64,000 bases of DNA from Daphnia pulex (taxonomy: Eukaryota > Arthropoda > Branchiopoda > Diplostraca > Daphniidae): NCBI RefSeq assembly GCF_021134715.1, contig NC_060027.1, forward strand, positions 3,596,001 to 3,660,000. The letters run 5' to 3'. The notes under the pieces are model-generated. The model had not been told where the DNA came from. It saw only the letters and a list, made by a program, of their open reading frames with translations, and searched no databases. The stretch's first letter is position 1; each line of letters begins with the position of its first letter. Shown here one piece after another: positions 43,310 to 57,900 of this stretch. A program made the position numbers and the translations under genes.

Positions 43310-46300
43310 ATGGGATTCGTGACGTGTGGGCCCAACGAAGCGCTAGTAGTTTCAGGTACTGAGCTATATTCTCGCCTTAACTAACTTCTAACCTTAACCG
43401 AAATCGTTATTAGATCGTGCATTGTGTCCGTATACTTTAAGACTAGGCCTGTACTCAGTGATTTTGTGAAACTGTTATTGATCCAAATAAGAGTCCAGGA
43501 CTTTTTATGACAGTTTAAATGAATGTAAACTTTGGATATTTTATTTCATTTAAAATAGTATTTTCATTGAACAAACGTGACTTTTAAAACTTCTTATCAG
43601 CTCGCTTATTGTTTATTATCTACGGATGTTAAAGAGCATATGGCATCTGTCAATATTTGTTTGTGAACGTGCGATTTGTAATTGTAACACTTGATGGCTG
43701 CATTTAGTTGCTAACCAAAAAGTGAAATTAATTTTTCAAATCTTCATGAATTTGTTGGCATTCTAATTAATTTTCAAATTATTGTCTTCATTTTCTACCG
43801 AATTCTATTTCATGACAGAAAAGCTCAATAACTTAGTTACTATGCATAAAACGCTTTATTAAAAAACAAATTTTACTTGCCGGATTCAGTTTTTCGAATT
43901 AAAAAAATGTCTTTGCGTATTATACGAACAGGATGCTGCTACAATCGCAACCCGCTCCTCGTCGCTGGTGGCCGTGTCTTTGTATGGCCTTGCCTTCAGC
44001 AACTTCAGAGGTAATGTGTATACGTATAGACATTAGCGCATATTGAAAGAATAGCCTGAAAATATTTTGAAATGAATTGATGCGGATAAACTGACGTTTT
44101 CTTTAATACAGGATAACGTTGAATACGATGACTCTCAAAGTTGAGAGTCCGTCTGTATATACCGTCGAAGGTGTTCCCATTTCAGTAACTGGCATTGCTC
44201 AGGTATGATTAAATGATTTCCATGCAGACTGCTTTACATTATTTAGTTAGTTTCACTATAGAGTACTTAATGATCAGCGTAATAGTGCTTTCTTAATTTT
44301 AATAATTCATCTAAGTTACATCCACTAGGTAAAGGTACAGGGTCAAAATAAGGAAATGCTTTTAGTTGCTTGCGAACAGTTCCTCGGCAAGAGCGAAGAA
44401 GAAATTCGACACATCGCTCATGAAACTATGGAAGGTCATCAACGCGCAATAATGGGGACCATGAGTGTCGAAGTATATTGGGTTTTATATCAACTTGAAT
44501 TTAGCTATTCTTTATCGGCATTATTGCAACACGCAGGAAATCTATCGAGATCGCAAGAAATTTAGTGAACAAGTTTTCAAAGTGGCTTCGTCCGATTTGG
44601 TCAACATGGGAATCACCGTCGTCTCCTACACCATAAAAGATATTTCCGATGCACACGTAACACGACATCCATTAACTCTTATCACTACACCACAGATCCT
44701 ATATTTAAATTCATAATTCTTGTTTTTTGCTGTCAGGGCTATTTGATGGCACTAGGTATGGGGAGGACGGCAGAAGTCAAAAGAGACGCGAGAATCGGAG
44801 AAGCCCAAGCGAAATCTGATGCCCAAATTAAAGAGGCCATCGCCGAAGAGCAGCGCATGGCCTCACGTTTGGAGAACGACATTCAAATTGCCAAAGCTCA
44901 ACGAGATTTCGAAGTCAAGAAAGCTGCCTATGACAAGGAAGTCAACGCAAAGGTAAAATGGCGAATAGCTAAACCCTTAAATAATATACATTCAATGGTG
45001 CCTACATAAAGAAAGCGGAAGCCGAACTCGCTTACGAACTTCAAGCTGCCAAAATTAAACAACAGTTGCGTGAAGAAGAGATGCAGATTCAAGTGGTGGA
45101 ACGCACTCAACAGATTCTGGTCCAAGAGCAGGAAATCATCCGCAAGGAAAAAGAATTGGATGCCACTGTTCGTCGCCCGGCAGAAGCGGAGAAATATAGG
45201 TACGAGAATTAAGCGCAACATTTTTTTCTTTTTAACAACGAGGAGGTGCCGGCGTTGAGGCAGGTCCCTCTTGGTAAAAAAATTGTGAGGTACAAAACAA
45301 GTCTGATCTGCAGTCGTTCGACAAATGAGATTTTTAGTAAATCTTTACTGAGAAAAAAACGAAAACGGAGAGAGAAAACAGTTGCAGTCAACCGCCTAGT
45401 TCAGGAATAAACGTTCCTATGTGACTAAGTAGCCTAACGACTTATAATCAACGCCGCCAAAAATTGTCAAAAAGGAAGAAAAGGGATCAATTTTGTCCTA
45501 CCTTTATGCCTGGGAAATACAGCCAGGCATCTACAGTTGCTCCATCCATCCACTGAAGAGTTAAATTAGCCTACACCAGACAGGATAGGGTAAAGGGTGT
45601 CCTCGTGAATACACCCACATTCACATGGGCGTACACGAGTACATTTAAAGAAAGGGGAAACAGAGAGATCCGTAACTCGATGGACACCGGTAGTTTTACC
45701 AATGCAATGGGATGCTTTTTATCTGAAAAAAATAGAAAATGGGTTACGAAAAAAAAAATTGACAGAAACAACAAGTCAGGGAAAGTTTTTTTAAATTTTT
45801 AATAAATGGAAAAATGAAAGGTTTACTTTACATGTAATACACTGCATTGATGTAGGTAATGCAGCATTACCAAAATATCAGGTCTCACAGGTTAGTAAAA
45901 GTAAAGGAACCCTAGCGATGATCCTGAGATTGTTGAGGATGACAGTTTACAAGAAAACTTGCATATTGTGTTGTTGTGATGGCTGGCTTTGGCCTCAAAT
46001 CTGCAAACAAGAAAAACTTTACATAATAGTACAAACAAACTGCCATGCATCGACAGGGAAATCACATGATAAATGCTAGTCAGGTATACTAACATTTCAC
46101 AAATTTGAAACAGGTTTACTGGCTTGTTTACTGGTTTAACTCTTCTATAGCTCCCACAATCATTCTATTTGTATTTTTAGTTTTATTTACCCGCTAAACA
46201 GCATGGAGTACGACGGTTATCAAAAACAAAAAAACTTTGACAGCTTGACTCTGACTTTTTCGAAATTTTAAACTAAACAAAAGCAGACGACACTGGTCCA

Positions 46301-47204
46301 ATTTTTTTCTAATCAGCATGCTTACGAGTTACGATAATACGATATCGATAGAAATTAGAAATGATAAAAAATCAAATTCCCCCTCAAAATCCAAACCGCT
46401 CAAAAACAAAAACGATAAGGGAATAAGTTTTAGTTGAAATCTAATCCCCACCCCCTTGCAAATAAAATCGATTCCTCGACTACCTTCCTTCTTCCTTCTG
46501 GAAGCCAAGAGGGAACCATCATGTCAGCTCTCTATAATTTTATTATCTGTAAATTTGCTTATTCACACGAACTCTTTTTTTCCCTCTCAAAGATTGGAAA
46601 AAATAGCGGAAGCCCATCGACAGCGAACAGTGTTGGAAGCCCAAGCCCAAGCTGAAGCTCTCCGCTTACAGGTGATATCCGGCCGCACTTGAATTTTTAG
46701 AGCGAAATGTCATAAAAAAATTAAATTTCAATTGATGCAGGGTGAAGCCGAGTCTTTTGCAATTGAAGTCAAGGCTAAAGCAGAAGCCGAGCAAATGAAG
46801 TTGAAAGCCGCAGCTTATCAACAGTATAACGAGGCTGCTATGATGGACATGTTGATGCAATCGCTTCCAAAGGTATCATAATCGACAGTTCAAATTTTCT
46901 TGATTGTCCTCTTTTTATACTGAACACATTACACAGATGGCCCACGAAATAGCCACTCCAATGTCTAAAACGAAGAAAATCACCATGGTGACATCCAACG
47001 GCGAAACGGGTGCGGCTAAATTGACTGGCGAAGTCTTGGAGATTATGACAAAGATGCCGGAATTGGTCAAATCACTCACCGGAGTAGATGTTTCCAAGGT
47101 ATACTATATTGCCAACATATATAATATATAGACTGACCCAGCAACGTAAAATTCTTAACTTGTTTTTTTCTTTAATAATTAAGTCGATGCGAGGAATCAA
47201 GTAA
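43310..47204 (+). CDS. FLOT1: flotillin-1, 425 aa, eleven exons
   Basis: Exons 43310-43355, 43932-44010, 44112-44202, 44329-44472, 44537-44656, 44737-44952, 45012-45199, 46593-46671, 46741-46872, 46937-47098 and 47184-47204 sum to 1278 nt in phase. Flotillins are scaffold proteins on the cytoplasmic face of membrane microdomains. The start [63 protein letters not shown] and VVSYTIKDI define the SPFH/PHB domain (residues about 1-190). The rest is an Ala/Glu/Lys/Gln-rich coiled coil ([28 protein letters not shown]), ending with [20 protein letters not shown]. It follows FLOT1 rather than FLOT2, which starts MGNIHTVGPNEA. Intron 7 is inflated to 1.4 kb by a dispersed repeat. Confidence 0.95.
45283..46203 (+). 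repeat. intronic dispersed repeat, copy 2 (in flotillin-1 intron 7)
   Basis: This is the partner of 37225-38153, in the same plus-strand orientation, so it is sense to flotillin-1 and antisense to the Gr pseudogene. The conserved stem-loops are at 45507-45529 (TGCCTGG/CCAGGCA) and 45602-45639 (CTCGTG...CACGAG, one extra mismatch). Insertion of this block accounts for most of the length of the only long 3' intron of the gene. Confidence 0.8.
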
Positions 47205-48951
47205 AAAAAAGTAAAAAGAAGGAAGAAAATCTGGATGAAAGAGAGCGCACAAGCGGAAAACGTCTCATCAATCAAGTCACTGAGCCGTCAAAATTTCCTC
47301 CCCAAATTTTAGATTTTATCCTCTTTTTCCCCTGTAGACTATCCAGCAGGATGTTATCCATCTTGACAAAATGATGCTAATAGCCTAATACATACAAACG
47401 ATTGAAAACTTTTAACAAGGTCTGCCCTCTTTCGTCGTCACAACTTTAACGGTGGTTGATAACATTTTAATGAGTATGCACGTCCTTGTTTCGTTCCCCT
47501 CCAGTCGGTTGTAAAAATAAAACCATGAAAACCGTTAATCTAGAAACAACTGACATCGTTGACGGCTTCCAGCGCATCTCTCTCTCGGAGCGAACGAGGC
47601 GCAACGCCATTAATTTACGTTGAAGAAGTGTATATAACGAATTGGAATGACAAATGGATACAGGACAAGAATTTGTAATCATGATTATAAGATGGTTTGG
47701 GTCGGAGGTTGGTTAATTAAATAACAATAACACAAAACAGATTTGAAAAAAAAAAGTTCCAAACAAAATAATAGGGGGGACCGATCGCTTTCATTGTTTA
47801 AGGACAAGGAATATTCTTGACGGATGATAACTGATCCACAATAACCCGAACGTCGGCGATCGGCAGATCATCAAGATCCGTATCTCAACAGAGGTTATTG
47901 AACGCTCGCAGACTTTAGTATCACACCGAGATAGAAACGAGAGTGGGAGAAAAAGAGATATAGATAATTATAGGTGAAACATCATCATCATCATCGTCAG
48001 AAAATGTGCACTCGTATAGCCGTTTCAATGTCAGTCCACCGGGGGCGTGGCGTCACCAAGAATTTAGGAGTTTTTAAACAATTGACGGAAAATAAAAAAA
48101 ACACACGAATCCAAATAGAATTTGACAGTATCGAATACAAATACAAACGCACTTCATCTTCATTTGATTAAATTATGTTTCCCGCCCGCACATCGATCCA
48201 ACTCTTGTGTGTGTGTGGTTGGCTCCTCCTGCTAAAACGTAGTACATTTTATTGCACATATGATTTTTTTTTTTTTTTTAAGTTTTCTTTCGATTTGTTT
48301 TTGACTATATGGTACAAATAGAAACATGTTTCCCTTTACATATATAGCCACAGCCATGCACATTCCACCCATTCTCGCACTCAATTGTTTCTTCTTCCTC
48401 TTTTTTATTAAAATGTGGAATGTCCTAATTTCACGCATCCTGATGAACCGTTGGGGAAATTTTCGGTCCCATGGAATCATAGAAAAAGGGAAGGTACAAC
48501 ACACTCTATCGTCTTTCAAAAGGAGGGATCGGGAGAGGGCAAACAGCGTAAACATGGAAAAAGTCGGAGGCGCGAAGATAGTGAAAATATAAAAACGAAA
48601 GAAGCGGACGACGAGTTGATTGACAATCAAAAGAAAGATTTTTTTTTGGTGGGGGGATGATTCGATCGAGGGAATCTTTTGACGGCGCCGACGATGACCA
48701 TGACTCACGTCCACGCACAGCGGGACATGTCAAATGATATTCAAATCAGAACACACGCGTCAGGCGCTCTCCATCCGTTTTGTACAGGCTTTCATTTACT
48801 TTTGCGTTCGTATCTCTTTTATTATATTACTTTTTGTTTGTAAAACATTCTTTTCGCTCTCAATGTCCAAATGACGTTGAGGGGCTTCCTTTCATTCTTG
48901 ATTTTCTCTCGCAAGTGGTTGCCGGGCTGGTTCGATTGATTTGAATTCGTC
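47205..48951. other. convergent 3' regions of flotillin-1 and neurexin
   Basis: The flotillin-1 3' UTR probably ends near an AATAAA at about 47515. The minus-strand neurexin 3' UTR occupies the right part, with TTTATT motifs near 48818 and 48399-48408 as possible polyadenylation signals. No additional gene is recognised. A (T)n tract lies at 48266-48279 and a (GT)n tract at 48206-48219. Confidence 0.45.
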
Positions 48952-51900
48952 CTAGACGTACCACTCTTTGATATCTTTCCCGCATTTTTTGGACGGTGGT
49001 GACTTCTTCTCCAAGTTGACCAGGGCCGGATTGAGATTCAAAGGGCCCGCTTTCATTTGACCGCCAGCTAGTCCGGTTCCAGCCAGTCCGCCGGGCCCGC
49101 CACTTCCTGCCACGCTGCCCGTGTTGAGCAAGGCGGCGTTGGAATTGCTGTGGCTCGGCGTCTTGCTAAAGTTTTTGCGCTCGTCAATCTTGTAGGCGGC
49201 GTTGCCTCGATTCTTCAACTTCAACACGAGCAAGACGACGAGGATGACAGCGATCAAGGCGGCAGCTACAATGCCAATAATCAACGCCGTGTTCTCCGCC
49301 GTCTCCGAGCTGATCCGGTCTCTTGTTCGCTTGCTTTTTTCTATACGAAAACAAAACAAAAAGATCAACACATCATTAATTTAACAATGTGATTTATTTA
49401 TTCTTTATTATTACCGTCGAGGTCCCGTTTTTTCTCCATCTCTTCTCGGTTGGCTTTCTGCCAAATGAGGTCAAAGTTATCGATCGTGGTGCGCACCCGA
49501 TTGCGAGGAGTGGCTGGCGAAGGCAAGGCCGGATACGCCGGAGTCGGATACATTTTCGCCGGGTATCTGCTCGTAGTTGTTGTGGTCGTCGGTCTGACCG
49601 TCGGTCGGGTCACCATCCACGCCGGGGACGTATTTACGATTGCTGTCGTCGTTGGATTCAAACTCGTTGCACTGCTGATCGTGCTCGCTCTGTTCGTTTG
49701 CCAAAGAAGCGTAGAAGACGTGGTGGCCGCCGTCGACTCGGTTGTAATTTCATCTTCCAACTGGTGAACGGGTTCGTCTGTCACCAAAGGATCAGATCCG
49801 GAGCCTTCGTAGCAATTGTCTTCGTCGTCACAGGGTCGTTCCACCGCTACAACGATCGTCGGCTTGGGCTTAGGCGGGCGGGTAGGTGGACTGAAGATGG
49901 GCGTGATCAAATCGTCTAAAAAAAAACGAATCGTTTTAAATCGGAAATGTAAAATTAAATTCCGTTTCGAACGTCTTCTAAAAATGTTACCTCCTCTTCC
50001 CGTGTTGTAAGATGGGACGCACTCGTCGTCGACGGTGCTAGAGACGCATCCGGATCCGGCGCCGGAAAAGACTAAATCATCGACGACGTTCGGGTAAGCA
50101 GATTCCGGCGCTCTCTGCATCGATTGGTTGTTATCTTTAAAACGCTGACGGTAGTCGGCAGGAATCGACGTGAGCAGTTCAATGTCGCCACGAATTTGGA
50201 TCTTGGGATCGCGCTCAGCCGCCAAATCAAGTACGCGGATGCCATTGAAAACCAATCCGGCAATAATGCCCACAAATGGTCGATCCACTTTTGACTGTGT
50301 GGTAAAAGTAAACATCAGTTTTAAACATTTTAAATTTCATATTCATCAATTTGAATGTATATTACCTTCACTTCGTTCCAGCTTCCTCCAACGTGAATCT
50401 GAGACTGGCTGTTGAAGATGACTCGTTGTCGGCCACCTGGATTCTTCGTTTGGACGTTGTAGTCGTCAACCTGGAGCGTTGCATTGGCGCTGGAACGTGT
50501 CAGCCGCACGACATGATGTTCTCCGTCGTTAACTTTGACGGCCACTTCACCCAAACTGTGATCGTCCGTCCCAACGTTGTACGACGAGTACAAATGACCA
50601 TCCACCTATTAGAACAAAGAAAGCGGATCAAAGTCGTTTCACATCTTCAAAAAGTGTTCGACAGTTCCCAAGGCTAGGGGAGGAAGCCGTTTACCAGAGT
50701 GAGTTCGAGGAAATCGTTGGACGAGGCGCTGGTTATGCGAATCAACTGCGCATTCTCCTGGACGGTAATGAACCCGAAAGCCAAGATGTCGCTCTTGGAA
50801 TCAGGACGACGATCTTCCGGGAAGTTGTAGATCAAGACGCCGTGCTTGGGACCGAATTCGAAGGCCACCGAGTCTGCTCGTGACGAGAAACAGAATTATC
50901 AATTTGTTATTCCCGAGACAGTCATGTAAATTGAATGAGAAAAAAAAAACAGGAAGCAGTTTCCATGAATAATATGCCCGTCACCGTCAAACTACAGACT
51001 ATAAAGAAGGAGAGAGAGAGCAAAGCCGAGTCGCAGTTATATAAGAGCAAGGGCTTCTCTCTGGAGAACCGGAAGAAGCCGTGTGCTGTCTGTGTGTGTG
51101 TGTGCGAGAGAGATAGAAATACCGTCGGAACAGGTTGGACCGCTGTACGAAGTTAATTGGCAGTAGCAGAAAAAAGTGTTCCACTGCTGGACACAGACGC
51201 CTCGGTTGGAGCAGCTATCCAAACTGCAGCGATGCTCTTCACGACCTAGTAATTGACTGTTGGGGCATAGCTCTTTTTTGTTTTGTTTGTTTATCCTAAT
51301 CTTAGACACGGGACTTGACATTGAAACAGATCGCAGTTGGGCCGGTGAATAACAAAAAAATCGATCCTTAAGAATAATTGGAAAAAGGATCCAAGATTTC
51401 ACCTTCGCAGCCGGGTACGACCAACGGACTGGGCACCAGAGCATCTAGCGTCGTGTCGGGTGACTCTCCGTTGAGATCCAGGCTGGCCAGGCAACCTTCA
51501 AAGCCGTGACGGGATTGCATTTGACGCGGGAGGAAGTTGTACATGTCTTTGCGAACGCCACCTATATGTCAAGCAGCGATGAAATCAATTTTTATAATTC
51601 GTCCAGTTGAGTTTCGTTTATCGTGAAATTTACCCAGGTACAGTATGCCATTGAGATCCAGATTCTCGTTATGTCCCTGACTAATGACAGTTGAAATGGA
51701 GTCGTCGACCATCAGCGTGTGCTGTCGAGGGCCAGGCCGTCCGATAGTCACCGAATGCCAACGGTTGTCGTTCAGGCTGTTGCGAAGATTGTCCCGGATG
51801 CGGATGGGTCCGTCGCCCAAGTTGACGGCGTAGTGGATGTGGCCGTTGATCAGCTCGATGCCGATAAAATCCTGGCCTTTTCCAGCGTTGTAAAGAATGA

Positions 51901-54900
51901 CTCCTTTGGGTTCCAGCGTCTTGAACTGGAAGTAGATGTTGGTCGACGAGTAGGCCTTCAACTGGGGCAGACCGACGTACGTGTGCTTGGATTTGAAATT
52001 CACCGGATGGTGAATGCTCTGCTCTCTCGCACCAAACTTTGCCGTGACGTTGGCCGAAGTGCCCAGCTGGCCGGAACGTGCCATATCGATCAGATAAACA
52101 CCGTTGAAGTAGAGCTGCTGGATTTGGCCGACGAAATTCGGCTGAGCGTTGGGGCCCAGCATGGAGACGGTGGTCGTTCCCGAAGTCTCTTCGCGTTTCA
52201 AATTGCTGCCGACCAACAACGCCCGCGTCTCCAGAGTGGCCGACCTCCCAGTAAGTTCGCCTGATCAATTTTTAATCAATTAATAGGATCAATGTCTGTT
52301 TGAGATTTTTGCTGGACTTGTGAGAGATGTTACCCTGAACTGGAGGTTCGTCGTCGATAGTCAACCGGATGGATCCTCCGCGTCGAGAGATGCTAACTTG
52401 ATGCCATTGGTTATCGTTGAGTCCTTGGCCAACGAACCAAGTCTGACCGGAAATAAGATTCAGTTACGACAGGGTTGATGGGAGCATAATAATACAATAC
52501 ACGACACAGTCTGTCATCTTGATCAGGATCAAATCAAATCACCTTTGGGCGATCGACCGCGAACTGCGTGAATCGAAGTCGGCCACCTTCGAGGTCGAGC
52601 TCTACCCGGCCGTGAGATTGGCTGTCGCCGATGGTGGTCAAAAGTAAACCGGAAGGTTTGGGCGTGCGGAATCGAAGTCGCCAATCCTCCGCCTCACTTC
52701 GCGACGGCGAATCGAAGGAAACGCGGAAGTGCTGGTTGCCATCGAAACTCAAAGTCGCCGCGTCTGCACGAAAATTTATTCAAAACATCGGCGTTATTTC
52801 AAATGGAATTAAAAAAAAAATAACAATCAAACGAAGTGGACATTCGATTTTTTGGGTTGTGGTTGCTGTTGTACCTTTGCCGCACGTCGGTCCGTTGAAA
52901 CTGGTGGACGAGCAGTCACAGAGAAATCGATTCCAACCTTCGGTGCAAGTGCCTCCGTTCATGCAAGGCTGCGATTCGCACTGCGGCGGCAGGACGTGGC
53001 ATGCCGGACGGATGGCTCCTAAAATAGACGAATGCAAATGGGCACCAAACTTTAGCTCTTCCTTCCAAACAGAGGCCGTCAATCCCAATTAGACCACCAC
53101 TCTCTCTCTCTTTTTCACTTGGCCTATTTTTTGTTTTGTTTTTGACCACACACGGTCGAGGGTATCGATCCAGGCACACTTGGAAACAAGAAGAATAAGA
53201 AATTCCATCCCTGAATTTTTAGGCCACTAAATACGGCAGCGCATACAGCAGTCGTGCCGTATCAATCATGGAAGAAACTGAAACTAACAAGAGTCTTCTC
53301 GATTACCAATCTAGGAGCGGATCGACTCCTGCGTCCCGCCGATCGATTCGACACACGTCCTCTGATGTCGAGGGAAGAAGAAATAAAAAGAAAATAAAAA
53401 AGAACAAAACAACTACTAATTGAGCTATAGGCAGAAGAAAATCCTCTCAAAAATCACGCTGTCACTGAGCCTTGAAGTCTCGATTCGATATTTAGCGCAT
53501 CTCCTCTTTCAATTCTCTCTTTTTAATGAGGTTCTTTTCAATCATGCGAGAGCCGCAGCTCTCATGTTGGCCATCATTTCGTTCACAATAGCTGGTGTTG
53601 TTTGATCTTCACAATTTCCCTCCTTATTCTACAAGATAAGTGGCGATTTAATGCCCCACCACCCGCGTTCTGTCGTCTACAGGACATCGATTTAACGTCG
53701 AGTGCCCGTTACATATGACGGGAAGAAAAGGGTGGAACTAAGAAGCCGGAACAATGGGTAATCACGGGGTATAGTATAAAGTATATATCTCTTACCGGAA
53801 TCTTGTTGACGAGCGAAAGCGGCCAAGTCGACGGCATTGCCGTTGATGACTAGATCACGCATGCAGCCGACGTATCCGTGCCGAAGAGTGGCCGACCACA
53901 AGCCGGACGGGATGGCAGCGTTATCAACCACCATGCCGATACCGCCAACCATTAGGGACCCATCCAGGTCAAGTTGGTATGAATCTCCTATCCGACCAAG
54001 GAAAAAATGTCAAGTAGGAGAAAAAACAAAAGAAATTGTTAAGTTCAAATAAAAGGACAGACCTGGCGTGACGAAATCAGTGCTGGCCCCGTCCACCGTG
54101 GCCCGACCGCTTTTGCCGTTCCGTGAGATGGTGATCTCGTGCCAAGTGCCGTCGTCAATCCGCCTCGATGTAGCCTTCACCTTAACGCTGCCGGATCCCA
54201 AATCCAGGTGGAGGTAGACGTGACCGTTGACCAATTCCACGGCGAAGTAATCACCCTGTATGTAACAAGACAATCAAAAAGAGAATAGGAACAATGAATC
54301 TTGGATGGGATGAATTCAACCTAACTCATCACCGCACCCACAATCAAAAGCGACAAACAACACAAACCTGTGCGTGCGGGGCTCCGTTATTGTAGAGCAA
54401 TAGTCCGTTGGGCTCGTTGGTCCTGATCTTGAACGACATGGATCCCGTTTTGGAGGCTTCCCAAGAGGGCAGCATCTTCAATTGACGACGATATCAAATG
54501 CGAGAGAAAAAGTCAAAAAGGAGAACAAAACAAAAGAGAACCTTGTTTCAGACATTGATCCGTATTGGAAGACGTGAAAATGCCAAAAGGGGATAAATAA
54601 AATAAAAAGGAGAAGCCCAAATAACAAAATAGGATCAACCGAAAAAATGACTGGGGGAAGGAGGACGAGGAGGAAAAGGGGTATAAGAAAACAAAATAGA
54701 GCGTATCGCTATCGTGTAACACACAAACTACGACGCGGAAAAGAAAAATGGAGGGCAACACCCTGGCGTTCCGTCTTATTGGTGTGTGTGTAGTCTCCGA
54801 GCTTGCACGGATCGGAATCCAGGCGAAACAAAGTTACAAAACGAAGTCAAAAGAAAAATGATCCGCTGAAAGCCGCCAAGAAATCGACTCCTCACGACGG

Positions 54901-57900
54901 AAGGAATGAAATAACTAGATAGAAGAACATTTTCCCTTTTTTTCTTGACGATTCTATAATTTCCGGATAATATAACTACGTATTCTTCTTTTCTCCGTCG
55001 CTATAGATACGTCATCCACCCCGCCATGTCTAGACGCCCACACGCCGACAGTTCCAAAAATAGAGCGCCAGAAAGAAATTGCGCATGATTGGCTTTCAAT
55101 TCGAGACGTGCATTACGCCACACGTATCATTCCGGTGGGTTGGCGACATAAAAGAATAGAAACACAATAATAATGCGACTATTACGCTGATGTGAAATGG
55201 ATGACTAGACGCGCATTCAGATAATAAGGAGAGAGAGAGAAACAGCTCTTGATTAATAATAAGACATTAAAAGGATGATGAACGGGCGGGGCGCCAAAAG
55301 CGACGCCAGCCAAACTAATAGTTTTGACAGTACGTCAGCCGCGTCTACTGAATACATGCGAAACAAACGAAGAAAGATGCCAACAAGTACAAAGTTTCCG
55401 GGGCTAGTCCCCGTCTCATCTATTATACAGAGGCTAGCCATATCATCATATATATAAATGTAGTAGGATACTATTATATTCGGCCATCTTACAGGCGCCA
55501 CTGAATGTGTAAAGGAATGCGGAGGCGACCGTGGCTGACGACCGAGCATTAAGTATACAGTACATAACGGTGCGTGTGCGTGGGCTTTAGAATATCATCT
55601 GTCTATTATGCCAGCAGCTATATAGGGGCACCATGGCAGCACACTGCGCCATAACGTGACCAAGGTAGCAGATCCGTTTGATTTATGGACTTTTTTATTC
55701 TTTCTTTTTTCGTCCGTTTCTTTGCTGGGAATAGGAGTAGTACGAGGACAACCGCCGCTGCCGGCTTCCACCAATGGAATAACCGATGGAAATACATAGC
55801 CGATCGATTGGCTGTATATATGCGCCCTGTGTGCGTGATATTCGATTTGGTCATTTCTATTTCATCATATCATTGGGTTATCTAGGAGACGGACCAAAAA
55901 AACAAAAAGATCCGTCCTCTTTCGCATCATTACTTGATGATGGCTTGTTTTCTTAATGACGGGACACTTGAATCCTTCGCAACGGCGACCCGTTTCCCCA
56001 GCTCGCCAGTTGGTCATTTTCACGTCCGCTTTGGGCGCGCGCTATGAAACGACAAATCATTTGAATAATACAAGATGAAGCTCTCTCTCAGCGTTGGTCA
56101 TCCTGCGCGTACGTATATCATAGTTAAGATGAGAGAAAGATGACAAGCCAAACTGATTGGCCCTCTATATAATTATGTGTGTGTGTGTGTGGGTTGGTTC
56201 CACTTTCTAGCTGTGCGGATAGTTTCGCAACTAACTCGATCATCACGAAAATGGAACTAGCCCAGCGCGAGCATCAAGTTTGGGCATCCAAGCACAGCAG
56301 TAGAGTCATCGATCCTTCATATTCCATTTCATGTGCTGTGAGAGAAAGAGCCACGACTACTCTTAGGGAGTGGCATCGTTATTATAAGGATCTCTGTGCT
56401 GGAACAAGTTTTGTGCAGTGGCGTGGGCGTTCAAGGGACATGGGAGGAGGAAAACAAAAAGGTATGTACACAGCATAAAAATAGGTCGCCGACATCAAAA
56501 AGAATCAAGCATGACTCACCAAAACCGTGTCGGGAGTCGTGAAAGTGATGGGATCGGCAACTTCGACGGCCTGGCACATCCAATCAGGTCGGCCGGCCAC
56601 CGACAGTAACTTGTTGCCAGTTCGTGCCAGTTCCAAAATGTCCAGTCGCAGAGAATCGGCCGTGAATTCCACCTATATTTAGCATGAAATCAATCGCGTT
56701 AAAAATCTGCGTCATTTTCTATTAAGTACATTTAGGCAAGGTAGAGACTGTCAAAAAGCTTCAAAACATTTTCCTAAAACGATTAGCTATTCGCCTCACA
56801 AACCTTTCATCGCTAATGAAGCGAGAAAGCTTACGCAAACGCTCCCCCCAAGCAGCTCCTGGAATATTTTTGTTAAACTGATTAAAAGTCGTTAAAGGTC
56901 GCCCGGGCGGCAGCGCCTGGAGAGAGAAAAAGTGAAAACTTTTTTTTGTGTGGTATTTCCTTTCCGGTTTGGCACGCGTTCATTTCCCCTTTTTTTTCCA
57001 CCCCGAGTAATTTCCAAGCCAGTGACTTATATGAACTTATCTGATAATGAGAACAAGACCATCAGAAACGCAGAGAAAATTGTTGGCGTAGGGGGAGAGA
57101 GAAAAAAGGGATGTTTTGTAAGGCATCATCACGGTTCAATGGTATATCAAAAAATATTCTTTGGTTAACAGGATCATTTTGGAAGCCGGGGCGGAACCGT
57201 TTCTTGACAGGTAGCACACCTACACGGTATATATGTATACATAATACTAGGCTGCACGGTTATATCGGGATCTGTTTGACACAGCCTGGAACTAATCCCA
57301 TTGTGAATTCTCGGCACGGCGACAAGCAAAACACCTAAACCAACTCTCGGAAAGAATTAATAATGCCCGTAGAAAAGGACAAAAAGTTGACGATGAGAAA
57401 TGATTCGATTCGAGAAAATTTGCTTTAACTATACATCAACTTTGTAGCCTTTTTTATCACGTTCCCTGGTATATAAGACACACTGTGCGAGCTCTTATAG
57501 TTTACCTTGCGTAGGCAGCCGATAAAGTCATTTCGCGTTCGCAATCCTGGTAACGAGCTGGATGGATCGGCGCCGCCTACGAAGAGTCGGCTGGACGAGA
57601 GCATCGAAAACGTCCCAGCCGTTGTCCAGCGCTCAGAGTGGATCCCGTCGACCGTCATGACCAACTAAATCCACGCCAAAGTGGATCATAAAAGAGCAAA
57701 GAAAAAAAAAGACAATCATGAACATCAAAAGAAACAAAAAAGTTCATTTCCCCGATTCCGGGCGCTCAGCGGATGTCGACCGCCCCAAAACGAGAAGGTG
57801 GAGACAACAGAAGCAACAAGAGCCGAGGCTTACGTGACATAGGCTTTCCGGTCCCGAAATCTGCCGAAAAAAGAAAAAGAAAAAAAGTAACGTGCGGATT

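Noticed and set aside
49389-52264. Long open frames opposite or out of phase with neurexin exons (for example 49389-49919 plus, 51719-52264 plus, 52268-51681 minus)
   Set aside because: They overlap neurexin coding exons that have clear homology and phase; codon-bias shadows of a GC-rich gene.
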